In this document: piece by piece, positions 1 through 8,615 of the stretch
Position numbering within the stretch: position 1 is the first letter of the stretch
Layout: each line of letters starts with the position of its first letter
Source of the DNA: Pseudonocardia sp. DSM 110487
Lineage (GTDB): Bacteria > Actinomycetota > Actinomycetes > Mycobacteriales > Pseudonocardiaceae
Direction: 5' to 3'
Assembly (NCBI RefSeq): GCF_019468565.1
Contig: NZ_CP080521.1
Location: 6,510,001 to 6,574,000 of the forward strand
DNA: 64,000 bases
The notes under the pieces: model-generated
Told to the model about the DNA's origin: nothing
The model's input: the letters and a program-made list of their open reading frames with translations, nothing else
Database searches by the model: none
Position numbers and translations under genes: made by a program

Positions 1-211
1 GGAAGCTGCCCAGCCACAGCTGCTGCACGGCGACGCCGACGACGAGCAGCACGAGTCCGACGACGAACAGCGCCACGCCCTGGAGGCGGCGGCGGCGCGT
101 CGGCTTGCGCAACCGTCCACCACGTACGGTCGACGCGAACTTCGGGTCCTCGGCGTAGAGAGCGCGCTCGATCTGTTCGAGCAGCCGCTGCTCGTGCTCG
201 GAGAGGGGCAC
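1..211 (-). CDS. DUF3040 family small membrane protein (3' end outside window)
   Basis: The gene runs off the left edge, so its C-terminus is missing. Reading from 211 the protein begins MPLSEHEQRLLEQIERAL, the typical N-terminus of actinobacterial DUF3040 proteins. A basic stretch (RKPTRRRRLQ) then leads into a hydrophobic segment near residues 48-63. The GTG at 211 is chosen because GGAGGTG lies about five bases upstream. An in-frame ATG at 235 is possible but lacks such a site. The family normally has two membrane segments and no known biochemical role. In many actinobacteria it sits next to mraZ and the division/cell-wall cluster, which would lie left of this window; that placement is inferred. 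Confidence 0.85.
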   Translation of the reverse strand, partial: MPLSEHEQRLLEQIERALYAEDPKFASTVRGGRLRKPTRRRRLQGVALFVVGLVLLVVGVAVQQLWLGSF

Positions 212-604
212 GGCTTCACCTCCGGCACTGTTCATCCTGTCGGGTCATATTCCATGGTGCCGGAACGACGCGACGAGCGCCCAGGCTGGGCGTCTGATGA
301 TGAGGATACGAGCCAGAAGCCCCGCCGACTACCCGGACTCGTCGAGCGGACGGGTCGATCTTTCCGGATCACCGGATGCACAGGGTGATCGGCACCCCCT
401 CGGTGCCCTCCGATCGACGTCATCGCAGGTGTGAGACCTGGGAACGGATCAGGAGGCGGACCGGGCACCGCGCGTGCCTAGTCCGTCACATCAAGTCCGC
501 TCGTCGCGACATTCCCGTGTCCCAACCGTGATCGCTTCGTGATCAGCCTCGAGCGGTAGCCGAGCGGTTGCCCCGATGCGCCGAGCGCGCCCCGGGGGTC
601 GGCG
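212..604. other. Intergenic stretch upstream of the DUF3040 gene, no gene seen
   Basis: About 390 bases lie between the start of the DUF3040 gene and the end of the methyltransferase gene, both on the minus strand. The open frames here are short or lack ribosome binding sites and family resemblance. The promoter of the DUF3040 gene must lie here, but I could not pick a convincing -35/-10 pair. Confidence 0.5.
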
Positions 605-1366
605 TCAGGCGCGGCGGGCGAGGGCGTGCATGCGGGCGGCGACGTCCAGCAGGGGCGGGGCGGCAGCGGCGAGCTGCTCCAGCTCGGCGGCCTCCCGCGC
701 GGCCGCGGGCCCACCGTCCCGCACCGAGCCGGGGATCCAGCCGTCCAGGACGCCATCGCCCTGCAGGACCTCGACCCGCAGCGCTCCGGCGGATTCCAGG
801 ATCCTGCGCAGGGCACCCGCGTCGAGGCGCCTGCGCAGCGCGTCGCCGGGCCCGAGCCGCCCGTCGGGGTCGAGCAGCAGCGCCCGCGCCTCGGCGAGCT
901 TGCCGGCGAGCGTGCGCGCCAGCACCGCGGCGTAGCGGCCGGCGACGAGCACGGAGACCGCCCCTCCCTCGGCCGCGGCGGTGGCGAGGGCGGACGCAGC
1001 GACCACGGCGTCGTCGACGACCTCCAGGAGGCCGTGGCCGAGCACGAGGTCTGCCCCGCCTGCCGGGGCGACGTCGGCGAGCGCGTCGACGTCGCCCTGC
1101 ACCGGGGTGACGAGCTCGTGCACGCCCGCGTCGCGGGCCCTGCGCTGGAGGGCGGCGAGCGCGTTCGGGCTGTTGTCGACGACGGTGACCGCGCAGCCGA
1201 GGCGCGCGAGCGGCACCGCCCACGCGCCGCTGCCGCCTCCGACGTCGAGCACGCGAGGCGTCCGCCCCGGCCTGCGGTCGCGTACGCTGGTGATCTCGGC
1301 CGCGAGCGTGCGGTGCACCGCGCCACCGTCGACGCCGGCCACCTCGGCCGTCGGACCATTCACCAT
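605..1366 (-). CDS. Class I SAM-dependent methyltransferase
   Basis: This 253-residue protein has the Rossmann-type methyltransferase core. Motif I is VLDVGGGSGAWAVPLA near residues 39-54. An acidic residue ends strand 2 (VTVVDNSP), and a GDVDALAD segment fits the adenine contact. The DLVLGHGLLEVVDD stretch corresponds to the post-I motifs. It probably acts in the cytoplasm on a small molecule, but the substrate cannot be read from the sequence. It starts divergently from the ParA-like gene with about 220 bases between. The ATG at 1366 gives a full-length domain without an excess N-terminal extension. Naming it beyond family level would be guesswork. Confidence 0.85.
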   Translation of the reverse strand: MVNGPTAEVAGVDGGAVHRTLAAEITSVRDRRPGRTPRVLDVGGGSGAWAVPLARLGCAVTVVDNSPNALAALQRRARDAGVHELVTPVQGDVDALADVAPAGGADLVLGHGLLEVVDDAVVAASALATAAAEGGAVSVLVAGRYAAVLARTLAGKLAEARALLLDPDGRLGPGDALRRRLDAGALRRILESAGALRVEVLQGDGVLDGWIPGSVRDGGPAAAREAAELEQLAAAAPPLLDVAARMHALARRA

Positions 1367-1587
1367 GCGAGCCTCACCGGCGGCAGCCTAGTGGTCCCCG
1401 CCGGAGGTGCGGTGCATGTATCGGCGGATCCAGGTTTCTGCTGGGTGTGCCGGCCTCGTACCGGGCATACTCGGCCGATTCGCCGGGACGCCCGGCGGGA
1501 GACTGGGCCGTCGAGACACGTGCCACACTTCCGGCCGAGACCACTGGGTGCCACGGGCGCTCACCTGAAAGAGGTAGGTTGATCGCC

Positions 1588-2442
1588 GTGCTCGTGGTCG
1601 CCACATTGAGCTTGAAGGGCGGGGTCGGCAAGACCACCGTCGCGCTCGGGCTTGCCGGCGCGGCGCTACAGCACGACGTGCGCACGCTCGTGGTGGACCT
1701 CGACCCACAGGCCAACTCCACGATTGCGCTCGACCCGGGCCCCACGACGGCCACGGTGGCCGACGTGCTCGACGAGCCGCGCCGCTCCGTGCTGCACCGC
1801 GCGATCGCCCCGAGCGGGTGGGGCGACGGCCTCGACGTGCTCGTGGGTGCCGAGCAGACCGAGCGGCACAACCATCCCGACCCGAGCCCGAAGCAGCTGA
1901 ATCAGCTGCGGCGGGCGCTGCAGCGGCTCGTGGACGCCGACGGCTTGCTGGGCGACCCCGCAGGTGACGCCGACGAGCCGTACCGGCTCGTGATCATCGA
2001 CTGCCCGCCGTCTCTCGGGCAGCTCACCCGCAGCGCGCTCGCCGCGGCGCACCGCGCCGTGCTCGTGACCGACCCCACGATGTTCGCGGTGTCCGGCGTC
2101 CAGCGCGCCTTCGACGCCGTGCAGACCGAGCGGCAGCGGGGCAACAACGACCTGCAGCCCCTCGGCGTGCTGATCAACCGGGTGCGCCCGCGCAACACCG
2201 AGCACGAGTTCCGCATCAGCGAGCTGCGGGAACTGTTCGGCCCGCTCGTGCTCACCGGGGTGCTCCCCGACCGCTCGGCCATCCAGCAGGCCCAGGGCGC
2301 GTGCATGCCCATCCAGCGCTGGGACACGCCGGGCGCGCGCGAGGCATCCGCCGTGTTCACCCTCCTGCTGGGCCGCGTGCTGCGCAGCGACCGCCGCCGC
2401 GACCCTGCCGAGGCACTGATGGCACCGCCCGCCACCCGCTGA
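1588..2442 (+). CDS. ParA/MinD-type P-loop ATPase
   Basis: This 284-residue ATPase has a deviant Walker A motif KGGVGKTT near residues 10-17, the DLDPQANST switch segment, and a Walker B-like LVIIDCPPSLG. These are the signatures of ParA-family cargo-positioning ATPases. No parB gene or centromere-like repeats are visible beside it, so it is probably an orphan that positions another cargo rather than the chromosomal ParA. The GTG at 1588 is chosen because the protein then begins directly at the first strand (VLVVATLSLKGG). The frame stays open back to 1447, but that extension looks non-coding. A GAGGTAGG purine stretch lies 10-13 bases upstream. The gene converges on the HEPN gene. Confidence 0.85.
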   Translation: MLVVATLSLKGGVGKTTVALGLAGAALQHDVRTLVVDLDPQANSTIALDPGPTTATVADVLDEPRRSVLHRAIAPSGWGDGLDVLVGAEQTERHNHPDPSPKQLNQLRRALQRLVDADGLLGDPAGDADEPYRLVIIDCPPSLGQLTRSALAAAHRAVLVTDPTMFAVSGVQRAFDAVQTERQRGNNDLQPLGVLINRVRPRNTEHEFRISELRELFGPLVLTGVLPDRSAIQQAQGACMPIQRWDTPGAREASAVFTLLLGRVLRSDRRRDPAEALMAPPATR

Positions 2443-2476
2443 CCCCGCGACCTCATGATCAGCGATTAGGTGCACG

Positions 2477-2496
2477 GGCGGCCATATCCGGCCGCC
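2477..2496. terminator. Hairpin between convergent parA-like and HEPN genes
   Basis: There is a perfect 7-bp stem GGCGGCC/GGCCGCC with a 6-base ATATCC loop between two converging genes. It has no T-tract, which is common for actinobacterial bidirectional terminators. Its function is inferred from position. Confidence 0.5.
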
Positions 2497-2530
2497 AATG
2501 CGCCGGGCCGATGATCAAGCCCCGGTTCGC

Positions 2531-2989
2531 TCAGCGCACCGGCACCGACGCCGTGACGAGACCCACGAACTGCTCCGCCTGGCGGAGCATGTCGTCGGCG
2601 TCGCGCCGGCTCACTAGCCGCGCGATGCCGGCCTCTGCCGCCGCCCGCGTGGCGGAGCATGCCGAGAAGAAGGCCGCCCATTCGGCGAGCTCCGGCGACA
2701 CCTCGGCGAGGAGCTCCCACACGTTGCGGGTGGCCCCGCGGCGGGGCTGCGGGCGCGCCCGCACCGCGAGCACCGCGGCCGCCGCACGCAGCGCGGCGAG
2801 GTAGGCGGCCGGGTAGCGGAGCAATGGGTCCTCGGCGCCGTGGGCCTCGGCGAGGCCGTCGGCGGCCTGGCGCAGCAGGCCGAGCGCCGCGCGCGACGTG
2901 GGTGCCGCCGCGGCCGGGCGAGGACCCGAACGCGCCCGGGCGGGGCCCGTGCGCTGCGTGGGCACGCGCGCCGTGGTGGTGATGGTCAT
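2531..2989 (-). CDS. SAV_6107-type HEPN domain protein
   Basis: This 152-residue, alanine-rich, all-helical protein resembles the actinobacterial SAV_6107 HEPN family. The core includes ALGLLRQAADGLAEAH, PLLRYPAAYLAALRAAAAVL and NVWELLAEVSPELAEWAAFF. HEPN folds are often RNases or nucleotide-binding helical bundles, but the usual RNase R-x4-6-H motif is not evident, so catalytic activity is uncertain. The ATG at 2989 is chosen over one at 3004 because GGAGGAGG sits at the right distance. It is 33 bases downstream of the DUF6504 gene on the same strand and probably co-transcribed with it, with a LexA box upstream of the pair. Confidence 0.75.
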   Translation of the reverse strand: MTITTTARVPTQRTGPARARSGPRPAAAAPTSRAALGLLRQAADGLAEAHGAEDPLLRYPAAYLAALRAAAAVLAVRARPQPRRGATRNVWELLAEVSPELAEWAAFFSACSATRAAAEAGIARLVSRRDADDMLRQAEQFVGLVTASVPVR

Positions 2990-3022
2990 CGTGGCCTCCT
3001 CCAAGTCCGTGATGGGCGCGTC

Positions 3023-3328
3023 TCAGTCGGCAACCCGCACGAGGTCCCACACGCCGGGGCCGGCGCGCATGCGCAGCACGAACTCCCGGGCGGGCGCCTC
3101 CGGCTCGCCAGCCGACCGGGCCAGCACCCGCCAGCACCGCATCCGGTCGCCCCCGATCGGCATGGGCGACGGGAACGGCCACGGCGACTCCTCGATCCAC
3201 CGCTCCTGGACATCGGTGATCAGGTAGCGCGGGCCGCGGCGCATCGGCCTGCGCTGGAACTCGACGGGCTCACCGTCCTGCCACCGCACCTGCACCGGCG
3301 TGGGTTGCCGCGATCCGAACAGGCTCAT
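3023..3328 (-). CDS. DUF6504-like small protein
   Basis: This 101-residue soluble protein is rich in aromatic and basic residues (VRWQDGEPVEFQRRP, RRGPRYLITDVQERW) and has a C-terminal REFVLRMRAGPGVWDLVRV. It looks like the DUF6504 family. From memory, members are often encoded beside Y-family or DnaE2-type error-prone polymerases, which suggests a DNA-damage link. No polymerase gene is present here, but a perfect SOS box lies 118 bases upstream of the start. It is the first gene of a probable two-gene unit with the HEPN gene. No catalytic motif is visible and the molecular role is unknown. Confidence 0.7.
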   Translation of the reverse strand: MSLFGSRQPTPVQVRWQDGEPVEFQRRPMRRGPRYLITDVQERWIEESPWPFPSPMPIGGDRMRCWRVLARSAGEPEAPAREFVLRMRAGPGVWDLVRVAD

Positions 3329-3445
3329 CGCTCACCCTCGCTCATCGCTCGCCCTCACTCACCGGCTTACGCTCCTCCCACCGGCACGGTTCGCCGCACC
3401 CGGCGGCGGGGCGCTTCCCCCGCCCCACCAGCCGGGGCGTCGAGA

Positions 3446-3461
3446 TCGAACGCATGTTCGA
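3446..3461. promoter_or_regulatory. LexA (SOS) box
   Basis: The site reads TCGAACgcatGTTCGA, a perfect match to the mycobacterial/actinobacterial SOS box consensus TCGAAC-N4-GTTCGA. It is extended to a 20-bp palindrome (3444-3463). It lies between two divergent genes, 118 bases from the DUF6504 start and 90 bases from the GNAT start. DUF6504/HEPN is the likelier target; either or both may be LexA-controlled. Confidence 0.85.
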
Positions 3462-3551
3462 TCGAGGTCCAGTGAAGCGCGCCGCGGCCTTCGCGTCAAG
3501 TCCGGGGCCACCACGGTGTGCCTGGGCGCCCGGACGTGGTGTGATGGGCGG

Positions 3552-4127
3552 GTGACCAGGGCTCCGGCGCGCCAGCTCGTCCAGCTCGGGCCGGACGAGC
3601 TCGCCGACCGGCTCACCGAGGCGTTGCACGTCTACGTCGCCGCGATGGGCTATCCCCCCAGCACCGCGCGCCACCGGCGCACGCTCTGGCTGGAGCACGT
3701 CCGCAGGCCGGGCTGGCGGGCGGTCGGCTGGCTCGACGCCGCAGGCACCCTGCTCGGCATCGCGTACGGCTACGCGGGCGGGCCGGGCCAGTGGTGGTAC
3801 GAGGAGGTTCGCCGCGGCCTCGTCGCCGCGGGCCCGGAGGCCCAGCGCTGGCTCGAGGACTACTTCGAGCTCACCGAGCTGCACGTCCGCCCCGACGCGC
3901 AGGGCCACGGCCTCGGCGAGTCGTTGCTGCGGGCGCTGCTCGCGGACGTCCCGAGCGCCCGGGTGCTGCTGTCCACCCCGGAGTACGGCGTCGACGCCCC
4001 GGGCCGCGCATGGCGGCTCTACCGGCGCGCCGGCTTCCAGGACGTCCTGCGCCAGCACCGGTTCACCGGCGACGCACGCCCGTTCGCCGTGCTCGGCCGC
4101 GACCTCCCCCTGCCCCCGGCACGCTGA
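3552..4127 (+). CDS. GNAT family N-acetyltransferase (Rv2170-like)
   Basis: This 191-residue acetyltransferase of the GNAT fold has the acetyl-CoA binding segment ELHVRPDAQGHGLGESLLRA (motif A, with the R/Q-x-x-G-x-G/A pattern as QGHGLG) near residues 111-130. Its C-terminal half has AWRLYRRAGFQDV, typical of motif B. By position between DUF3040 and lppM it corresponds to M. tuberculosis Rv2170, for which protein-lysine acetyltransferase activity has been proposed; the substrate here is unproven. The GTG at 3552 is chosen because upstream codons look non-coding, although the frame is open to 3300. The ribosome site is weak (GATGGGCGG), so the start is uncertain by some residues. Confidence 0.82.
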   Translation: MTRAPARQLVQLGPDELADRLTEALHVYVAAMGYPPSTARHRRTLWLEHVRRPGWRAVGWLDAAGTLLGIAYGYAGGPGQWWYEEVRRGLVAAGPEAQRWLEDYFELTELHVRPDAQGHGLGESLLRALLADVPSARVLLSTPEYGVDAPGRAWRLYRRAGFQDVLRQHRFTGDARPFAVLGRDLPLPPAR

Positions 4128-4207
4128 ACGCCTCTACCCCACGAACGCCACTGGCGTGCGAGCGCACGCTCCCCCGCGGGGCCGCGCCGGTTTGGCACGA
4201 TGCACCC

Positions 4208-4864
4208 GTGCCCTCATCCCGCATCCGGATCCTGCCGCTGCTCGGACTGGTGCTCGCCGCGCTCGCGCTGAGCGGGTGCGCCCGGGTGCAGGCCGCGCTC
4301 GCGGTGCAGCCCGACGACACGGTCACCGGGCAGATCGTCGTGGCCACGCCCGAGACCGGGCCCGACGACCCCGGTCCGGCGATCACGCTGCCGCCCGACC
4401 TGGAGTCCGACGTCGACGTGTCGGAGTACCGGCAGGACGGCTACGCGGGATCCGTGCTGAGGTTCGACGGGCTGACGTTCGCCCAGACCGCCGAGCTCGC
4501 GCAGGCGGCAGGCCCGGCCGGCAGCAAGGTGCGGTTCGAGATGCGTCGCGCGGGCAGCCGCGTGCTGGTCGGCGGGGCCGTCGACCTCACCACGGTGTCG
4601 GTCGACCGGGCGGACTTCCAGCTCAAGATGAACTTCCCGGGACAGGTCCTCGAGGCCAACGGGGACGCCGACTCCAGCGAGGTGGCCTGGACGTTCACCC
4701 CGGGCGAGGTCGGCGACTTCTCGGCCGTGGTGGCCTACCCCGACCCGCAGGCGCCGTCGCCGCTCAACTGGACGCTCGGGCTGGCCGCCATGGTGGCCCT
4801 CGCGGCCGCCGCGGTGGTGCTGATGGCCCGCCGTAGCCGCAACCCGCCGGTCAGCAGCCCGTGA
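4208..4864 (+). CDS. lppM: LppM-like lipoprotein
   Basis: This 218-residue envelope protein carries a lipoprotein signal: positive SSRIRI start, hydrophobic LPLLGLVLAALALSGC, lipobox LSGC with Cys near residue 22. The body is a DUF3153-type beta domain, and the C-terminus has a second membrane segment (LGLAAMVALAAAAVVLMA) followed by RRSR. This matches LppM of mycobacteria, a lipid-binding envelope protein linked to phosphatidylinositol mannoside handling and macrophage entry. Position next to metF also matches Rv2171. The GTG at 4208 gives a normal signal peptide. The last 14 bases overlap the convergent metF gene. Confidence 0.88.
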   Translation: MPSSRIRILPLLGLVLAALALSGCARVQAALAVQPDDTVTGQIVVATPETGPDDPGPAITLPPDLESDVDVSEYRQDGYAGSVLRFDGLTFAQTAELAQAAGPAGSKVRFEMRRAGSRVLVGGAVDLTTVSVDRADFQLKMNFPGQVLEANGDADSSEVAWTFTPGEVGDFSAVVAYPDPQAPSPLNWTLGLAAMVALAAAAVVLMARRSRNPPVSSP

Positions 4865-5756
4865 GCGCGGGGGCGGCGCGGCGGGCGCCGAGGCCGAGCC
4901 GCTGCACCAGCTCCACCGTGGCCAGCGAGCGGTTCAGCGTGTAGAAGTGCAGCCCGCGCACGCCCTCGGCGAGCAGGCGGGCGCACATCTCGGCCGTGAC
5001 GTCCATGCCCTCGGCGCGGAACCCGGCCGGGTCGTCGGCGTAGCGCTCCATCCGTTCGACGAGCGCGGGCGGCAGCGGCGCCCCGGACAGCTCAGGGCCG
5101 CGACGCAGCGTGCGCACCGTGGTGAGCGGCATGATGCCGGGCAGGAGCGGAACGTCGTCGCAGCCCGCGGTGGCGAGCCGGTCGCGCAACCGCAGGAAGC
5201 CCTCGGGCTCGAGGAACAGCTGGCTGATCGCGAAGTCGGCGCCCGCCCTGATCTTGGCGACGAGCCGGGTGAGGTCGGAGTCGAGGTCGGACGAGCGCGG
5301 GTGCCCGTACGGGAACGCGGACACACCCACGCAGAAGTCGCCGAGCCTGCGCACGAGACGCACGAGGTCGTCGGCGTAGGTCAGGCCCTGCGGGTGCGGC
5401 ACCCACTCGCCGAGCGGGTCGCCGGGAGGGTCGCCGCGCACCGCGAGCACGTTCGAGATCCCGGCCGCGGCATAGGCACCGATCACCTGGCGCAGCTCGG
5501 CCACCGAGTGCGACACGGCCGTGAGGTGCGCCATCGGCACGAGCGTGGTGTCGGTGGCGATGCGCGCCGTGGTGCGGATCGTGCGGTCCCGGCTGGACCC
5601 GCCCGCCCCGTACGTGACCGATACGAACGCCGGATCCAGCGGCTCGAGGCGCCGGATCGCGCGCCAGAGCTCGGCCTCCCCGGCCTCATCCTTCGGCGGG
5701 AAGAACTCCACCGAGAACACGGGCCGGTCGCGGCTGATCCGCTGGGTGACCTTCAC
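4851..5756 (-). CDS. metF: Methylenetetrahydrofolate reductase
   Basis: This 301-residue FAD-dependent TIM-barrel enzyme reduces 5,10-methylene-THF to 5-methyl-THF for methionine synthesis. The N-terminal SVEFFPPKDEAGEAELW carries the catalytic Glu motif of the family. FVSVTYGAGGSSRDRT and the later AISQLFLEPEGF and LLPGIMPLTT segments are conserved substrate/FAD motifs. Length is normal. The start is GTG at 5756. The 3' end overlaps lppM by 14 bases in convergent orientation, and a divergent promoter region of about 150 bases separates it from the prenyl synthase gene. It corresponds to Rv2172c. Confidence 0.95.
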   Translation of the reverse strand: MKVTQRISRDRPVFSVEFFPPKDEAGEAELWRAIRRLEPLDPAFVSVTYGAGGSSRDRTIRTTARIATDTTLVPMAHLTAVSHSVAELRQVIGAYAAAGISNVLAVRGDPPGDPLGEWVPHPQGLTYADDLVRLVRRLGDFCVGVSAFPYGHPRSSDLDSDLTRLVAKIRAGADFAISQLFLEPEGFLRLRDRLATAGCDDVPLLPGIMPLTTVRTLRRGPELSGAPLPPALVERMERYADDPAGFRAEGMDVTAEMCARLLAEGVRGLHFYTLNRSLATVELVQRLGLGARRAAPALTGC

Positions 5757-5904
5757 GTGCTGGAGCGTAGTCGCTGCGCGGCACGCGTCCGTTTCGCTCC
5801 GTCGTCCCTGGATCCAGCGACTCGCGGGCCTGGTGACCCGCGGTTACGCTCGGCCCCGTGCCCCGCTCGACGCGAACCCCGCTCCCCCGCCCCCGGCCCG
5901 CGGG

Positions 5905-7044
5905 ATGGTCCCCGTGAGCCGCGCGGGCACCGTGCACCACCCACTCCCGGAACCCGGCGGGCAACCCGCCGACTCCGAGGTCGTCGCCGCGATCCAGGCG
6001 GCACTGACCACCTACCTGCGCAGCCGCACGGCCGACGCCGGCACGATCGACCCGGTGTTCGGGGAGGCCACCGAGGCGCTCGCCGACTTCGTCCTGCGCG
6101 GTGGCAAACGGATCCGCCCCACGTTCGCATGGTGGGGGTGGCGCGGCGCGGGAGGGCCCGTCGAGGCGCCCGAGGCCCTCGCGGTGCTGCGCGCCATCAG
6201 CGCACTCGAGCTCATCCAGGCCAGCGCGCTCATCCACGACGACCTGATGGACGCATCGGCCACCCGGCGCGGCAGGCCGACCGTGCACGTCGAGTTCGCC
6301 CGCAAGCACGCCGCGGCGCGCTGGCGCGGCCAGCCGGCCCGGTTCGGCGCGGCTGCCGCGATCCTGCTCGGCGACCTCGCCCTCGCGTGGGCCGACGACA
6401 TGCTGCACGCCGCGGGCCTGTCCCCGGCTGCCATGCGCCGCGCGGCGCCCGCGTGGCGGGCGATGCGCACCGAGGTGCTCGGCGGGCAGTACCTGGACGT
6501 GCTGCACCAGTCCACGGGCGACACGTCCGTGCGGGCCGCCCTGCAGATCGACCGCTACAAGACCGCCGCCTACACCGTCGAGCGGCCGCTGCACCTCGGG
6601 GCCGCGATCGCGGACGCGCCACCGGAGTTGGTGAGCGCCTACCGCCGGTTCGGCGCCGACATCGGCGTCGCGTTCCAGCTGCGCGACGACCTGCTCGGCG
6701 TGTTCGGTGACCCTGAGGTCACGGGCAAGCCCGCAGGCGACGACCTGCGCGAGGGCAAGCGCACGCTGCTCGTGGCCGTCGCGATCGAGCGGGCGGAGCA
6801 GCGGGGGCAGCAGGACGCGCGCCAGGCCATCCTGGAGGCCGTCGGCGACCCCGGGCTCGACGACGCGGGCGTCGAACGGGTGCGCGGGCTGCTCACCGAG
6901 CTCGGCGCCGTGCAGGCGGTCGAGCAGCGCATCGCCGCGCTCACCGGCTCCGCGCTCGACGCGCTGTCGGCGGCCGACGTCGCAGAGCCCGCCGCGTCGC
7001 AGCTCGCCGAGCTGGCGGTGACGGCCACGCGGCGACGCAGTTGA
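5905..7044 (+). CDS. idsA2: Polyprenyl diphosphate synthase, probably geranylgeranyl-PP synthase
   Basis: This 379-residue trans-isoprenyl diphosphate synthase has a first aspartate-rich motif DDLMD at residues 112-116, preceded by GGKRIRPTF. The second is FQLRDDLLGVFGD near 260. It condenses isopentenyl-PP with allylic diphosphates in the cytoplasm. Position matches M. tuberculosis idsA2. Because crtI and crtB follow in the same direction with 13-base or overlapping junctions, it most likely supplies geranylgeranyl-PP for phytoene (a CrtE role). ATG 5905 and GTG 5914 are both possible starts; the open frame upstream to 5521 is antisense to metF and not coding. Confidence 0.88.
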   Translation: MVPVSRAGTVHHPLPEPGGQPADSEVVAAIQAALTTYLRSRTADAGTIDPVFGEATEALADFVLRGGKRIRPTFAWWGWRGAGGPVEAPEALAVLRAISALELIQASALIHDDLMDASATRRGRPTVHVEFARKHAAARWRGQPARFGAAAAILLGDLALAWADDMLHAAGLSPAAMRRAAPAWRAMRTEVLGGQYLDVLHQSTGDTSVRAALQIDRYKTAAYTVERPLHLGAAIADAPPELVSAYRRFGADIGVAFQLRDDLLGVFGDPEVTGKPAGDDLREGKRTLLVAVAIERAEQRGQQDARQAILEAVGDPGLDDAGVERVRGLLTELGAVQAVEQRIAALTGSALDALSAADVAEPAASQLAELAVTATRRRS

Positions 7045-7057
7045 CCGGGGTACGCAG

Positions 7058-8599
7058 TTGACGTACCGCGTCCCCGGACGCACCGACCACGTCGTGGTCG
7101 TCGGCGCCGGGCTCGCTGGGCTCTCCACCGCGCTCCACCTGCTCGGTGCGGGCAGGCAGGTGACCGTGCTGGAACGCGCCGATCACCCTGGCGGGCGGGC
7201 CGGGCGGCTCGACCTGCGCTCGCCGCACGGGACCTACCACGCCGACCCGGGTCCGACGGTGCTCACGATGCCCGAGCTGCTCGACGAGGCGTTCGCAGCC
7301 GTCGGTGAGAAGCGCGACGAGCGCCTCGACCTCGTGCGGCTCGACCCGGCCTACCGCGCCCGCTTCGCCGACGGCTCCACGATCCACGTGCGCACCGACG
7401 CCCATGCGATGGCCGAGGAGGTCCGCACGACCTGCGGCCCGGCGGCGGCCGCCGGGTACGAGCGGATGCGGGCGTGGCTCACCAGGCTCTACGAGGTGGA
7501 GATCGACCGGTTCATCGGCGCCAACCACGACTCGCCGCTTGGTCTCGTCGGCCCCGACCTCGCCCGGCTCGCGGCGCTCGGCGGCTTCGCCCGGCTCGGC
7601 CCGCGCGTGGCCCGGATGCTGCCCGACGAGAGGCTGCAGCGGATCTTCTCGTTCCAGTCGCTGTACGCGGGCGTGCCGCCGCACCGTGCGCTCGGCGCGT
7701 ACGGCGTGATCGCCTACATGGACACGATCGCGGGCGTGTACTTCCCCCGCGGCGGGATGCGGCGGGTCGCCCAGTCGCTGGCCGACGCCGCCGTCGCCGC
7801 GGGCGCAATGATCCACTACGGCCGCGCCGCCACCGGTCTGGAACGGCGCGGCGGGCGCGTCACCGCGGTCCGGCACACCGGCGCGGAGGGCGGCGAACGC
7901 CTGCCCTGCGACGCGGTCGTGCTCACCCCCGACCTGCCGGTGGTGCACGACCTGATCGGGCGGGCGCCGCGCCGACCGGTGCCGCTGCGCTGGTCGCCGA
8001 GCGCGGTCGTGCTGCACGCCGGGCTGCGCACGCCGCGCCCGGAGCTCGCCCATCACACGATCTCGTTCGGCGCGGCATGGCGCCGGACGTTCCGGGAGAT
8101 CATCGACGATGGCAGGCTGATGAGCGACCCGTCGCTGCTGGTCACCCGCCCCACGGCCACCGACCCAGCGCTCGCTCCCGCCGGATCGGAGCTGCTCTAC
8201 GTGCTGGCACCGTGCCCGAACCTCGCGCATGGCGGCATCGACTGGGCCCGCGTCGGCCCCGCCTACCGCGACGAGCTGCTCGCCGTCCTCGCGGACCGCG
8301 GGATGGAGCTACGGGCGGACCTCGACGTCACCAGCCTGGTGACACCCGCGGACTGGGCCGCGGCCGGACACGCCGCTGGCACCCCGTTCTCGGCCGCCCA
8401 CACGCTCGCGCAGACCGGACCGTTCCGCCCGCGCAACCTCGTCCGTGGGCTGGAGAACGCCGTCCTCGCGGGCTGCGGCACCACCCCGGGCGTCGGCATC
8501 CCGCCGGTACTGATCTCCGGGCGGCTCGCCGCACAGCGCATCACGGGTGCCGCCCACCGGCGGTATACGCGGGCGCGCAGGGTACCCACCGGGGGCTGA
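7058..8599 (+). CDS. crtI: Phytoene desaturase
   Basis: This 513-residue FAD-dependent CrtI-type carotenoid desaturase/isomerase has a dinucleotide-binding VVVVGAGLAGLSTALHL near residues 12-28. It continues with ERADHPGGRAG, the AYGVIAYMDTIAGVYFPRGGM region, and a C-terminal CGTTPGVGIPPVLISG signature typical of CrtI. It desaturates the phytoene made by CrtB. TTG at 7058 is the only sensible start: it is 13 bases after the prenyl synthase stop, and no ATG/GTG precedes the Rossmann strand. It is part of the co-oriented run idsA2-crtI-mptA-crtB. Compared with the M. tuberculosis order, crtI sits as an extra gene between idsA2 and mptA. Confidence 0.93.
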   Translation: MTYRVPGRTDHVVVVGAGLAGLSTALHLLGAGRQVTVLERADHPGGRAGRLDLRSPHGTYHADPGPTVLTMPELLDEAFAAVGEKRDERLDLVRLDPAYRARFADGSTIHVRTDAHAMAEEVRTTCGPAAAAGYERMRAWLTRLYEVEIDRFIGANHDSPLGLVGPDLARLAALGGFARLGPRVARMLPDERLQRIFSFQSLYAGVPPHRALGAYGVIAYMDTIAGVYFPRGGMRRVAQSLADAAVAAGAMIHYGRAATGLERRGGRVTAVRHTGAEGGERLPCDAVVLTPDLPVVHDLIGRAPRRPVPLRWSPSAVVLHAGLRTPRPELAHHTISFGAAWRRTFREIIDDGRLMSDPSLLVTRPTATDPALAPAGSELLYVLAPCPNLAHGGIDWARVGPAYRDELLAVLADRGMELRADLDVTSLVTPADWAAAGHAAGTPFSAAHTLAQTGPFRPRNLVRGLENAVLAGCGTTPGVGIPPVLISGRLAAQRITGAAHRRYTRARRVPTGG

Positions 8600-8615
8600 C
8601 ATCGGTCATGCGAGC

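Noticed and set aside
1447..1587. Longer N-terminus for the ParA-like protein
   Set aside because: The frame is open, but the extra 47 residues lack the family pattern and the protein fold begins right after GTG 1588.
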